Origin: Hyphomicrobiales bacterium
GTDB taxonomy: Bacteria; Pseudomonadota; Alphaproteobacteria; Rhizobiales; Rhizobiaceae
Length of the DNA: 64,000 bases
Direction of reading: 5' to 3'
NCBI GenBank assembly: GCA_900473685.1
Contig: UCNE01000014.1
Location: 186,001-250,000 of the forward strand
Of this stretch, positions 25,745 to 34,186 are shown one piece after another. Position 1 is the stretch's first letter. Each line of letters starts with the position of its first letter. Made by a program: the position numbers and the translations under genes. Below the pieces are notes generated by a model that saw only the letters and a program-made list of their open reading frames with translations, made no database searches and had not been told where the DNA came from.

Positions 25745-25771
25745 CCGGGCGGCAGCGATGCCGCCGCCCGG
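25745..25771 (-). other. Intercistronic stem-loop after binding-protein gene
   Basis: A 9-bp perfect GC-rich inverted repeat (CCGGGCGGC / GCCGCCCGG) with a 9-nt loop lies 42 nt downstream of the binding-protein stop on the transcribed strand and before the first permease. No T-tract follows, so partial termination or 3'-end protection of the upstream mRNA is more likely than full termination. Confidence 0.6.
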
Positions 25772-25813
25772 AGATCGGTGGATGTTAGAACACGGGGTGC
25801 GAATCCCGGGGCC

Positions 25814-27052
25814 TTAGAGACCGCTGTTTTCAGCAGCCGTCTTCAGGGCATCTTCCGGACTGGTCTGGCCAAGCAATGCTTCCTGAATGGCCTGCTGCAG
25901 GGCTGTCGAAAGCTCCTGGTATTTCGGCGTCGTCGGGCGCGGATACATGGCGGCCAGCGACAGCTTTGCAGCGGCGATCAGTTCTTCCTGGTCCTTGCTG
26001 ACGGCTGCATCCTCATAGGATGAAGCCCAGATCGGCAGGCTGAGCTTGGCATACTGGTTCTGCACAGCTTGCGAGGTCATGAAGGTGATGTATTTCCAGG
26101 CTTCGTCCGGATGCTTGCTGGTCGCGGTGATACCGAGGCCCATCGAACCGTTGACGGCCGAAACCTCGCTCTTGCCGGCAACGCCCGGAGCCGGAACGAC
26201 GCCGACCTTGCCTGCCACCTTGCTGTCCTTGCCCGCGTTGGCGAGGTTGTACATGTAGGTCCAGTTCAGTGCGAACGCGGCTTCGCCATTTTCAAACACC
26301 TTGCGGACGTCTTCCTCCAGGAATTCCTTGGAATTCGGGTTGGAAATGCCGGACGTATAGCTCGACACCATATATTTCAGGGCATCGAGGCCGCCGCCGG
26401 TCTGGAAATCCGGCTTGCCGTCCTTCAGGAAGCCGCCGCCATAGGCGCTGACCAGCGTGGTGTAATCGCAGACCGCAGCTTCCGCCTGCGACCAGCTCCA
26501 GGCGATCGGGGTGGCCAGAAGGCCCTTGTCCTTGATGGCCTTGGCCTGCTCGGCCAGCTCGTCCCAGGTCTTCGGCGGCGTCTTGATGCCTGCCTTTTCA
26601 AGGATTTCCTTGTTGTAGAACAGGTATTTCGTATCGAGAATCCACGGCATGCCGTAATAGGCGCCGTCGTACTGTACCGTCGTCCAAGCGCCGGGCAGCA
26701 CGTCCTTCTTCATGTCGTCGGTAACGCGCGAGGACACGTCGACCAGAACCTTGTTGCTGGCATATTCGGCAGGCCAGATCACGTCGAACAGCACGACGTC
26801 ATAGCCGCCGCCGGAGCCCTGCGCCAACACGGTCTTGTCGTGCAGGCCTTCGTAGGGCACGAATTCGAGATTGACCTTGACGTCCGGATTGGCCTTGGCA
26901 AAGGCATCGGTCATGGCCCGGACATCGGCTTCGCTATAGGCGGCCTGGGCCATGAACAACGCATTGAGCGTGGTTTCGGCATAGGCGTTGGTCGCGAAAA
27001 ATGCACCGACCAGAGCGGCGCCCATGAGCGCGTTGCGTTTGGATTTCAACAT
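25814..27052 (-). CDS. Sugar ABC importer substrate-binding protein, family 1
   Basis: Periplasmic binding protein of 412 residues (SBP_bac_1, CUT1 type). It starts at 27052 after a GGAGGG ribosome-binding site and has a Sec signal peptide (MLKSKRNALMGAALVGAFFATNAYA, cleaved after AYA). The mature part shows TDAFAKANPDVKVNLEFVPYEG and the pattern PWILDTKYLFYNKEILEKAG typical of the family. It is the first gene of the operon 27052-20936 and faces the ROK regulator across a 235-nt region with a palindromic operator candidate. The ligand is a carbohydrate, not further defined. Confidence 0.93.
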   Translation of the reverse strand: MLKSKRNALMGAALVGAFFATNAYAETTLNALFMAQAAYSEADVRAMTDAFAKANPDVKVNLEFVPYEGLHDKTVLAQGSGGGYDVVLFDVIWPAEYASNKVLVDVSSRVTDDMKKDVLPGAWTTVQYDGAYYGMPWILDTKYLFYNKEILEKAGIKTPPKTWDELAEQAKAIKDKGLLATPIAWSWSQAEAAVCDYTTLVSAYGGGFLKDGKPDFQTGGGLDALKYMVSSYTSGISNPNSKEFLEEDVRKVFENGEAAFALNWTYMYNLANAGKDSKVAGKVGVVPAPGVAGKSEVSAVNGSMGLGITATSKHPDEAWKYITFMTSQAVQNQYAKLSLPIWASSYEDAAVSKDQEELIAAAKLSLAAMYPRPTTPKYQELSTALQQAIQEALLGQTSPEDALKTAAENSGL

Positions 27053-27222
27053 ATCTTTTCCCTCCATTATTAAACAACAGTCGTCTTATCGGCCCGCAAA
27101 ACGCGCGCCTCTCCGCGAAACCGCTCAAGCGGCTTCCGGCATGCCTTGTCGAAGTGTTGTGCGGCCACTAGGACTTGTCCCGTAATGCCGTTCGTTCCCT
27201 AAAAGCTCTGCGGCTCTTTTTA

Positions 27223-27245
27223 TTAAGTCAATTGCTTTGACTTAA
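27223..27245. promoter_or_regulatory. Palindromic operator candidate for the ROK regulator
   Basis: TTAAGTCAA-TTGCT-TTGACTTAA, a perfect 9-bp inverted repeat around a 5-nt centre, lies between the divergent binding-protein operon and the ROK regulator gene, 43 nt before the latter's start. The AT-rich TTAAGTCAA arm resembles operators of XylR/NagC-type ROK repressors. It probably controls both directions. Confidence 0.7.
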
Positions 27246-27287
27246 TTCTTGTTCAATATTCTAATGGTGTCAAGAGGGTTTCGCGGG

Positions 27288-28514
27288 ATGAACGAGATGC
27301 GACCGATCCGGGCCAAGAGCGGCACCAATCAGGAGGGCACCAGCGCCCATAACCGCCGCGTCATGATCGACGCGCTGCGGCTGAACGGGCAATTGTCGCG
27401 CGCCGATCTCGCCCGCGCAACCAAGCTCACCAAGCAGACGGTCTCCAACATCATCGAGGACCTCGAACGCGACGGACTGGTGGTCTCGCTGGCGGCAGTC
27501 CGCAACGGCCGCGGCCAGCCCTCGACGCCCTACCGGCTGGTGCCGGACGGTGCCTTTGCCATCGGGCTGCAGATCGACCGGCATGTGACACGGGCAATCG
27601 CGGTCGATCTTATCGGCACCGTTCTGGTCCGTGCCCAGGCAAACCTGCCGCCGGGCGGCCCGGCCAATGGCGCCAAGGTCATTCTCGACCTGATCGAGCA
27701 TGTCCGAACCGAACTTGCCAGTAGTGCCGAACAGGCCGAGAAACGGCTGGTCGGCCTCGGCGTTGCCATGCCGGGTCCATTTGGGCTTGCAACCGACAAT
27801 GACGATCAGTGGATGATGGCGGCCTGGCAGAATTTTCCGCTGCTCGAAACGCTGGCAGCCGGCACCGGGCTTGAAGTCGCCCTGCAAAACGATTCGGCGG
27901 CTTGCGCCACGGCCGAGCGCATGGTCGGCGCTGCCCATGGCATCGATCACGCCGTCTGCCTTTACGTCGGTTATGGTATCGGCGCCGGGCTCATTCTGAA
28001 CGGCGAGCTTTATGCCGGCGACAATGGCAATGCCGGAGAAATCGGCATGGTGCTTCTACCGCCAACCCGACAGCGTCCGGACCGAACATCGCTCGAGCAC
28101 CGCGCATCGCTGGCCTCGCTCTACCAGCATCTCGGTGCCGATCCATCCGACCCCGGCCTTCCCGACCGGCTGAACAGGCTGGTGAGTGAAGGCGACCCCG
28201 CGATTGCAGGCTGGATCGATGCCGCTGCCGAGGAATTGCGCTGGGGCGTGCAGATCATCGAGACGATCTTCGATCCGCAGACCGTCATCCTGTGTTCCAG
28301 CGGGCCGGAAGCGCTGACCCGCAAGCTTTTGGAGGCCATCCATCCCCTGCTGCCGTCGAACGCCAACCGCCCGGGCCGGTCGATCCCCCGGCTCCAACTG
28401 GGCATGACCGACCCATGGTCGGTGGCGCTGGGCGCAGCCGCCGAACCGATCAGCCGCGCCTTCGACCCACGTTTTTCGGCGATCCTGAAAACGCGGGCCA
28501 ACGCGCTGGATTGA
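27288..28514 (+). CDS. ROK-family transcriptional regulator
   Basis: Regulator of 408 residues with an N-terminal winged helix (NGQLSRADLARATKLTKQTVSNIIEDLERDGLVV, about 33-66) and a ROK sugar-binding domain (VGLGVAMPGPFGL; CLYVGYGIGAGLILNGELYAGDNGNAGEIG). The usual ROK zinc motif of three cysteines after GEIG is absent here (the sequence continues MVLLPPTRQRP), as in some repressor-only members. It is divergent from the sugar-import operon and probably represses it until the sugar or its phosphate binds. The start at 27288 has GAGGG upstream. Confidence 0.9.
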   Translation: MNEMRPIRAKSGTNQEGTSAHNRRVMIDALRLNGQLSRADLARATKLTKQTVSNIIEDLERDGLVVSLAAVRNGRGQPSTPYRLVPDGAFAIGLQIDRHVTRAIAVDLIGTVLVRAQANLPPGGPANGAKVILDLIEHVRTELASSAEQAEKRLVGLGVAMPGPFGLATDNDDQWMMAAWQNFPLLETLAAGTGLEVALQNDSAACATAERMVGAAHGIDHAVCLYVGYGIGAGLILNGELYAGDNGNAGEIGMVLLPPTRQRPDRTSLEHRASLASLYQHLGADPSDPGLPDRLNRLVSEGDPAIAGWIDAAAEELRWGVQIIETIFDPQTVILCSSGPEALTRKLLEAIHPLLPSNANRPGRSIPRLQLGMTDPWSVALGAAAEPISRAFDPRFSAILKTRANALD

Positions 28515-28562
28515 TGGTCATGCCGCAAGATCTAGCACCATTGGTGGACCGGTTTTCGGCCC

Positions 28563-28916
28563 CTAGCGGGCGTCCGCATGTGCGCCATTGGCGATTTCAG
28601 TGCAGTTGGGAAGGCCGAACTTCTCGGCCCAGAGACAAAGCGAACCTGCTGCTGCGTTGAGCGCCGAGCCCCGTTCTGTCAGCGAATAGACGACCTTCAC
28701 GGGAACCTCGGAAAAAACCTTCCGGTCGACAAGGCCGTCGGCCTCCAGTTCCCGCAGTTGTTGCGCCAGCATCTTTTCACTGATGCCGGAAAGCGCCTGC
28801 TTCAATCGGCCAAATCTGCGAGATGCCGTTCCGAGTTCGCAAAGTATATCTACTTTCCACTTTCCTTCGACCATCTTGATTGCCGCTGCAAAGCCATTGT
28901 CTGCCGATTTATTCAT
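28563..28916 (-). CDS. HxlR-family transcriptional regulator
   Basis: Small winged-helix regulator of 117 residues. The HxlR pattern is clear: IKMVEGKWKVDILCEL, FGRLKQALSGISEKMLAQQLRELEADGLVDR and VVYSLTERGSAL. The ATG at 28916 follows a textbook AAGGAGAGCACT ribosome-binding site; the open frame upstream of it is not coding. It is divergent from an imine-reductase-family gene (123-nt gap) and likely controls it. HxlR proteins often respond to electrophiles or redox stress through cysteines, and two Cys are present (CELG; CLWA). Confidence 0.9.
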   Translation of the reverse strand: MNKSADNGFAAAIKMVEGKWKVDILCELGTASRRFGRLKQALSGISEKMLAQQLRELEADGLVDRKVFSEVPVKVVYSLTERGSALNAAAGSLCLWAEKFGLPNCTEIANGAHADAR

Positions 28917-29038
28917 AGTGCTCTCCTTACCGTCTGGTGACCACTTACGCCCAGGTGCGTATTGTGCGGCGCCCGTTTCAGCGTACCTCCACACAGTCAC
29001 AGCAAAAGCCCGCCGCTTTGCACAAATGGATATGGAGA

Positions 29039-29929
29039 GTGAGCCTGAAGCGTTCAATCACAATTTTGGGAACCGGCCGTATGGGATCGGCACTCGCCCG
29101 GGCCGTGCTTCAGGCGGGGCATCGGACGACGGTCTGGAACAGGACGATCGAAAAGGCCGAACCACTGGCCGCGCTCGGCGCGACTGTCGCGGCATCCGTA
29201 CTGGAAGCTGTCAATGCGGCAGAGATTATCATCGTGAATGTCAGCGACTACCGGGCAACAACAGCAATTCTGCATAACGACGCCATTGCTTCAGCCGTTC
29301 GCGGCAAACTGATCGTTGAGCTCACCTCGGGAACGCCGCACGGCGCCCGCGACGCAGCTGAATGGTGGGCGAAGCATGGAGCCAGCTATCTCGATGGCGC
29401 GATCATGGCCACGCCGGATTTCATCGGCACGGATGCAGGGACGATCCTGGTCTCGGGGTCAGGTGAGGCTTTCGGCGCCAACGAGGACATGTTCCGTGCC
29501 TTGGGCGGCAATGTCCAGCATATCGGGGAGGAAGCGGGACGCGCGAACGCGCTTGATAGCGCGCTGCTTGCGCTGATGTGGGGCGCACTTTTTGGAACGC
29601 TGCATGCGATCGCTGTGTGTCAGGCCGAAGAGATCAGCCTCGGTGAATTGGCGCAGCAGTGGGCCGCAACAGCCCCTGTTGTCGAGGGACTTGTCGCTGA
29701 CCTCATCAAGCGGGCGAATGCCGGCCGGTTGGCCAGTGACGACGAGACGCTCTCGACAATTTCTGCACACTACGGCTCATTCCAGCACCTCCTGGAACTG
29801 ATGAAGGCACGTGAAATCGACCGCTCCGTGGTCCTCGGTTATGACGCGATCTTCCAACGGGCGATTGCAGCTGGCCAGCGACATGAAGACTTCGCGGCGT
29901 TATCACAGTTTCTCGGCAAGTCCGCATGA
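29039..29929 (+). CDS. NAD(P)H-dependent imine reductase / reductive aminase family oxidoreductase
   Basis: Oxidoreductase of about 296 residues related to beta-hydroxyacid dehydrogenases but with imine-reductase hallmarks. It has a Rossmann motif ILGTGRMGSALARAVLQAGH, then TTVWNRTIEKAEPLAALGA (Arg after Asn suggests NADPH), LTSGTPHGARDAAEW, SYLDGAIMATPDFIGT and ALLALMWGALFGTLHA, all positions typical of IREDs. These enzymes reduce cyclic imines or couple amines and carbonyls. GTG at 29039 is the best start I see, though its ribosome-binding site is poor; the frame is open from 28937. Confidence 0.8.
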   Translation: MSLKRSITILGTGRMGSALARAVLQAGHRTTVWNRTIEKAEPLAALGATVAASVLEAVNAAEIIIVNVSDYRATTAILHNDAIASAVRGKLIVELTSGTPHGARDAAEWWAKHGASYLDGAIMATPDFIGTDAGTILVSGSGEAFGANEDMFRALGGNVQHIGEEAGRANALDSALLALMWGALFGTLHAIAVCQAEEISLGELAQQWAATAPVVEGLVADLIKRANAGRLASDDETLSTISAHYGSFQHLLELMKAREIDRSVVLGYDAIFQRAIAAGQRHEDFAALSQFLGKSA

Positions 29930-30010
29930 GCGTTGTGGCATACAAGGCAGAATATAGCGGGCGCCGTTTTTAAGCCTACCGCCAAGGATATATATGAGAG
30001 GAATAGAATA

Positions 30011-30373
30011 TTGTTGACGTTTCTTGTCGATTCATATTGCGCCGCCTGGTCTACGCAAAACGCCGAGCAACGACGGGCGCTGCTGCTACCGGTCTGGAGC
30101 GACGGCGCAACGTATACGGACCCGAGTGTCCACGCTACGGGCGCGGAAGAGCTGCTGGCTCACATCGCCGGTATCCAGAGCAGGCATCCGGGGGCTCGCA
30201 TTGTGCGGACCAGTAACGTGGACGTTCATCATGACGTCGCTCGCTTTGCGTGGAAGTTTGTGATGCCTGACGGATCGTCTTTGCCCGAGGGCCTGGATAT
30301 TGCCTTTCTCGATGCCGAGCAAAAACGCCTGACGCGCATCATTGGCTTCTTCGGTTCATTGACGCCAGCTTGA
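30011..30373 (+). CDS. SnoaL/NTF2-like small protein
   Basis: Protein of about 120 residues with a probable cone-shaped SnoaL-like (NTF2) fold: LLTFLVDSYCAAWSTQNAEQRRALLLPVWSDGATYTDP and the closing strand RLTRIIGFFGSL. Such proteins are often isomerases, hydrolases or ligand binders; none can be named here. I prefer the TTG at 30011 because AGAGGAA sits 7 nt upstream; a longer form from 29933 is possible. Base composition of the leader is more AT-rich than the surroundings. Confidence 0.6.
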   Translation: MLTFLVDSYCAAWSTQNAEQRRALLLPVWSDGATYTDPSVHATGAEELLAHIAGIQSRHPGARIVRTSNVDVHHDVARFAWKFVMPDGSSLPEGLDIAFLDAEQKRLTRIIGFFGSLTPA

Positions 30374-30422
30374 CGTCCGCCTCTGGCGCAAAAGAGACAG
30401 CCCGATAAGAAGACACTAACGT

Positions 30423-30908
30423 TCAGGCCGTGCGGAAAGCCATGACGAAGCAGCCCAATGCACCGATCGACGACAGTGTGCGCACATGGTTCCACCGGAC
30501 CCAGTCGACGAGCGTGGTGGATGCCCACAGGCGGGCGGCTTCGTCGCTGCCCGGCTGCAACGCTTCAAGCGCATTGTTCATCGGCACATTGACGATCATC
30601 GTCACCAGGATGACGCCGCCGAGAAAGAGCAGCCCGCCCGCAATCAGGTAGAACCGCGCCGGCCCGCCATGGATAAAGCCGCCGGCAACCAGGATCAGCG
30701 ACAGAACCGCCGTTCCCATGAAGGCCAAAAGGAACCACGGATTGAGGATTACCACATTGATCGCCTGCATGGCGGCGATGCCCTGCTCGGCCGGCAGCCG
30801 CGCCAGCGCGGCCATGATGCAGACCGAGAAGATGAAGAACAGGCCGGCATTGAGCCCGGCGCCGATCACGGCCGAAAAGATCAGCCAGGGAAAAAGTGCG
30901 GCAATCAT
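30423..30908 (-). CDS. DUF1772 (anthrone oxygenase-like) membrane protein
   Basis: Integral membrane protein of 161 residues with four predicted spans (starts near residues 5, 55, 83 and 143). The conserved segment VNVPMNNALEAL followed by WVRWNHVRTLSSIGAL is typical of the DUF1772 family. It overlaps the NmrA-like gene by four bases (ATGA) and is therefore in the same transcript, under the adjacent TetR-type regulator. Biochemical role unknown. Confidence 0.8.
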   Translation of the reverse strand: MIAALFPWLIFSAVIGAGLNAGLFFIFSVCIMAALARLPAEQGIAAMQAINVVILNPWFLLAFMGTAVLSLILVAGGFIHGGPARFYLIAGGLLFLGGVILVTMIVNVPMNNALEALQPGSDEAARLWASTTLVDWVRWNHVRTLSSIGALGCFVMAFRTA

Positions 30909-31741
30909 TTGAGGTCCTCCCAGACACCGGTTGCAACTGTTTCGCGCACGAAATCGGCAAAGGCACGCGGCGGGCGGCCAAGCGCCTGAAGGACACCGTC
31001 CGTCAGGCTCTCGTTGCGGCCATCCAGAACGCTGGTGAACAGATACCGCACCAGTCCGATATAATCAGCCGGAATCTGCGCCTGTTCCAGCAGGGCGGCA
31101 TAGTCATCGATACCGACTGTCGTGAAGCGGATGTCACGCCCCGTCTGCCGGGCGATCTCCGCCACCGCCTCACCGAACGTCATCAACTGCGGCCCTGTCA
31201 CCTCGTAGGTCTTGCCCTTGTGTCCCGGCTCCGTCAAAGCCGCCACCGCGACATCGGCAATATCGTCGGCGTCGATGAAAGGCTCCTTCACAGCACCGAC
31301 CGGCAGGAACAACTCGCCGGACTGGATGCCATCGAGCAGAAAAGCCTCGCTGAAATTCTGGAAGAACCAGCTGGCGCTGATGATGGTATAGCCAACGCCG
31401 GACCGTTTCAGCGTCTCTTCCGCCGCCAGCGCCTCGTCCTCTCCCCGTCCCGAAAGCAAGACCAGATGTTTGACGCCCTTCTCTGCCGCCATCCGGCAGA
31501 GAGTCCCGATCGCCTCGACGGCACCTGGAACAGCAAGGTCCGGCTGGTAGCTGACATAGGCGGCATCGGCACCTTCGAGCGCTGCCGCCCAGCCCGAAGG
31601 ATCGGTCCAGTCGAATGCCGGAGCGGTCGAGCGCGACGCAAGCCGCACGTCCTTGCCCTTTGCTGTCAGGCGCTCCGCCACCCTCCGGCCGGTCTTGCCG
31701 CCACCGCCCAGGATCACAATTGTTTCGTCTGCGCTCATCAT
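30905..31741 (-). CDS. NmrA-like NAD(P)-binding protein
   Basis: Atypical short-chain-dehydrogenase-like protein of 278 residues. The N-terminal nucleotide-binding loop is IVILGGGGKTGRRVAERL, with VRLASRS following, as in NmrA/azoreductase-like sensors; the rest (YTIISASWFFQNFSEAF, GPQLMTFGEAVAEIARQTGR) fits the NmrA family. It is the first gene of a two-gene unit with the DUF1772 protein. The start at 31741 has GGGAGCAGG upstream; the longer frame would run through the operator-like palindrome. Confidence 0.88.
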   Translation of the reverse strand: MMSADETIVILGGGGKTGRRVAERLTAKGKDVRLASRSTAPAFDWTDPSGWAAALEGADAAYVSYQPDLAVPGAVEAIGTLCRMAAEKGVKHLVLLSGRGEDEALAAEETLKRSGVGYTIISASWFFQNFSEAFLLDGIQSGELFLPVGAVKEPFIDADDIADVAVAALTEPGHKGKTYEVTGPQLMTFGEAVAEIARQTGRDIRFTTVGIDDYAALLEQAQIPADYIGLVRYLFTSVLDGRNESLTDGVLQALGRPPRAFADFVRETVATGVWEDLK

Positions 31742-31776
31742 CCTGCTCCCTTGGATCCCATCAATATGAGTAATCC

Positions 31777-31795
31777 TCACATTTGCTAAATGTGA
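31777..31795. promoter_or_regulatory. Palindromic operator candidate for the TetR regulator
   Basis: TCACATTT-GCT-AAATGTGA is a perfect 8-bp inverted repeat with a 3-nt centre located between the NmrA-like gene (start 31741, minus) and the TetR gene (start 31844, plus). Size and symmetry fit a TetR-family operator controlling both. Confidence 0.68.
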
Positions 31796-31843
31796 TAAAC
31801 CCTCGTATTTTGATCGTCAAGCGAAATATCGAAAGGATGACCC

Positions 31844-32500
31844 TTGGCTCTGGACCAGACAGCCCCCTCGCCGGCACCGGAAGACGAAGGGGCAATGCGC
31901 AAATCACCGACGCAAAAGCGCAGCCGCGAACGGGTCGAGCTTATTCTGTCGAGCGCCTCCCGGCTGATTGCCGAGCGTGGCAGCGACACGATGCGGATGA
32001 GCGAAGTGGCCGAGCTGAGCGGCATTTCGATCGGTTCGCTCTACCAGTATTTTCCCGACAAGGCGGCGATCATCCGGACGCTGGCCGAGCGTTACAATGC
32101 CATCTCGCGCACCTGCATTACCGATGGCCTTGCCGATGTGCAGACGATCGAAGACCTGCAGCAGGCCTTCTCGGTTTTGATCGACGAATATTACGGGATC
32201 TTCCTGGCCGAGCCGGTGATCCGCGACATCTGGTCGGCCATGCAGGCGGACAAGACCCTGCGCGAGATCGAGCTAGAGGCCAGCCGGCAGAATGCCATCC
32301 TTCTCACCACGGCGCTGAAGCGCGCGCTGCCGGGCGAGAACGTCGACAAGCTTCAGGCGTCGGCCTTGCTGGTGATGTATTTCTGCGAGTGCGTCATGCG
32401 GCTGGCGATCTCGACCGGCGAGCCGGAAGGCCGCGCCCTCATCGAAGCCTACAAGCGCATGGCCTATCGGAGCTTTGCTGACGCTCCCGATACGCCGTAA
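31844..32500 (+). CDS. TetR-family transcriptional regulator
   Basis: Regulator of 218 residues. The N-terminal helix-turn-helix is plain: ILSSASRLIAERGSDTMRMSEVAELSGISIGSLYQYFPDKAAII, followed by an all-helical ligand domain. A TTG start at 31844 is preceded by GAAAGGATGA. It is divergent from the NmrA-like/DUF1772 pair and is likely to repress it by binding the palindrome at 31777-31795. The ligand is unknown. Confidence 0.9.
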   Translation: MALDQTAPSPAPEDEGAMRKSPTQKRSRERVELILSSASRLIAERGSDTMRMSEVAELSGISIGSLYQYFPDKAAIIRTLAERYNAISRTCITDGLADVQTIEDLQQAFSVLIDEYYGIFLAEPVIRDIWSAMQADKTLREIELEASRQNAILLTTALKRALPGENVDKLQASALLVMYFCECVMRLAISTGEPEGRALIEAYKRMAYRSFADAPDTP

Positions 32501-32560
32501 AATCCCGGCGCATCAGGTTTGCCGCTCAGGCAACCACTCGTCGCTGGTTGTATCGGATGC

Positions 32561-34186
32561 CTATCGAGCCGAGGCAATCAGCTCCGCCGCCTTTTCCGCG
32601 ATCATGATGACAGGCGAATTGGTGTTGCCAGAGACGATCGACGGCATGATCGAGGCATCGACGATCCGCAGTTTCGAGAGGCCATGCACCCGCAATTGCG
32701 GATCGACCACGGCCGTCGGATCGCTCCCCATCTTGCAGGTGCCGACGGGATGGAAGATCGTCGTGGCGATATCGCCGACACGGCGGATCAGGTCCTCTTC
32801 GCTCTGGTACTCTATACCCGGTAACATCTCCTGCGGCCGGTATTTGGCGATCGCACCGGCTTCCATCAAGCGACGGGCATGGCGGATGGAATTGGTCGCA
32901 ACGATCAGGTCCCCGGCGGTCGAAAGGTAATTCGGGCGGATTTCCGGGGCGGCGGAAAGATCAGGCCCGGCAACATGCACGGTCCCCCGGCTTTCCGGCC
33001 GCAGGTTGCAGACCGATACGGTGACGGCCGGATACTTGTGCAGCGGTTCGCCGAGCCGGTCGGTGCTCAGCGGCTGCACATGGTATTCCAGATCGGCGGT
33101 CGCAACGGCCGGATCGCTCTTGGCAAAGATGCCGAGCTGGCTCGGCGCCATCGACAGCGGCCCGGAGCGGCGCAGCATATATTCAAGCCCCATGCCCGCC
33201 CGGGTGAACAGGTTGTGATAGAGCTGGTTCAGCGTCTTGGCGCCCTCGATGCGGAACACCGTGCGGATCTGCAGGTGATCCTGCAGGTTTTCGCCGACGC
33301 CCGGAAGCGCATGACCGACGTTCAGTCCGGCAGCTGACAGCACATCCGGACGGCCGACCCCGGAAAGCTCCAGGATTTTCGGCGAATTGATCGCTCCGGC
33401 CGACAGGATGACCTCGCGGCTGGCGCGGGCGAAATGCGTCTGCCCGTTCAAACGAAACCGAACACCGGTCACCATCTTGCCGTCGAACTCCAGCCGCTCG
33501 GTTTCCGCCCCGGTCAGCACCCGCAGATTGGCCCGCTTCATCGCCGGGCGCAGGAAGGCCTTGGTGGTGTTCCAACGCAGGCCGCCGCGTTGGTTGACCT
33601 CGAAATAACCGGAACCCTCGTTGTCGCCATCATTGAAATCGTCGGTTTTCGGAATACCGAGCTCTTCGGCAGCATCGCGAAAAGCGTCCAGGATCGGCCA
33701 GGACAGCCGCTGTTTTTCCACCCGCCATTCGCCGCCTGCCCCGTGCATCCCCGACTTGCCGCGATAGTTGTCCTCGGATTTCAGAAAGTAGGGCAGAACA
33801 TCGTCCCAGCCCCAGCCGGTATTGCCGGCCTGCCGCCACCCATCGTAATCCGCGGCCTGGCCGCGCATATAAATCATGCCGTTGATCGATGAGCAGCCGC
33901 CGAGCACTTTTCCACGCGGATAAGGCAAGGACCGGCCGTTCAGCCCCGCCTCCGCCGCCGTCTTCATCATCCAGTCGGTGCGCGGATTGCCCATGCAGTA
34001 GAGATAGCCGATCGGCACATGCACCCAGTGATACCGGTCGCTGCCGCCAGCCTCGAGCAAAAGCACGCGGTTTTTCGGATCGGCCGAGAGCCGGTTGGCC
34101 AGAACGCATCCAGCCGATCCCGCCCCGACGACGATGAAGTCGTAGGTTCCTGCATCCAAGACCTGGTCATTCACATGCATGTTCAC
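32561..34186 (-). CDS. GMC-family FAD oxidoreductase (choline/polyol dehydrogenase-like)
   Basis: FAD enzyme of 541 residues. It has the dinucleotide-binding motif [16 protein letters not shown] (about 19-34), the GMC signature [18 protein letters not shown], and the C-terminal active-site elements HPVGTCKMG (catalytic His) and [16 protein letters not shown] (second His/Asn position occupied by Asn). It would oxidise an alcohol, here likely a polyol or related sugar, passing electrons to a quinone or oxygen. It overlaps the FGGY kinase gene stop by four bases and is the last gene of the operon 44151-32561. Confidence 0.9.
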   Translation of the reverse strand: MNMHVNDQVLDAGTYDFIVVGAGSAGCVLANRLSADPKNRVLLLEAGGSDRYHWVHVPIGYLYCMGNPRTDWMMKTAAEAGLNGRSLPYPRGKVLGGCSSINGMIYMRGQAADYDGWRQAGNTGWGWDDVLPYFLKSEDNYRGKSGMHGAGGEWRVEKQRLSWPILDAFRDAAEELGIPKTDDFNDGDNEGSGYFEVNQRGGLRWNTTKAFLRPAMKRANLRVLTGAETERLEFDGKMVTGVRFRLNGQTHFARASREVILSAGAINSPKILELSGVGRPDVLSAAGLNVGHALPGVGENLQDHLQIRTVFRIEGAKTLNQLYHNLFTRAGMGLEYMLRRSGPLSMAPSQLGIFAKSDPAVATADLEYHVQPLSTDRLGEPLHKYPAVTVSVCNLRPESRGTVHVAGPDLSAAPEIRPNYLSTAGDLIVATNSIRHARRLMEAGAIAKYRPQEMLPGIEYQSEEDLIRRVGDIATTIFHPVGTCKMGSDPTAVVDPQLRVHGLSKLRIVDASIMPSIVSGNTNSPVIMIAEKAAELIASAR

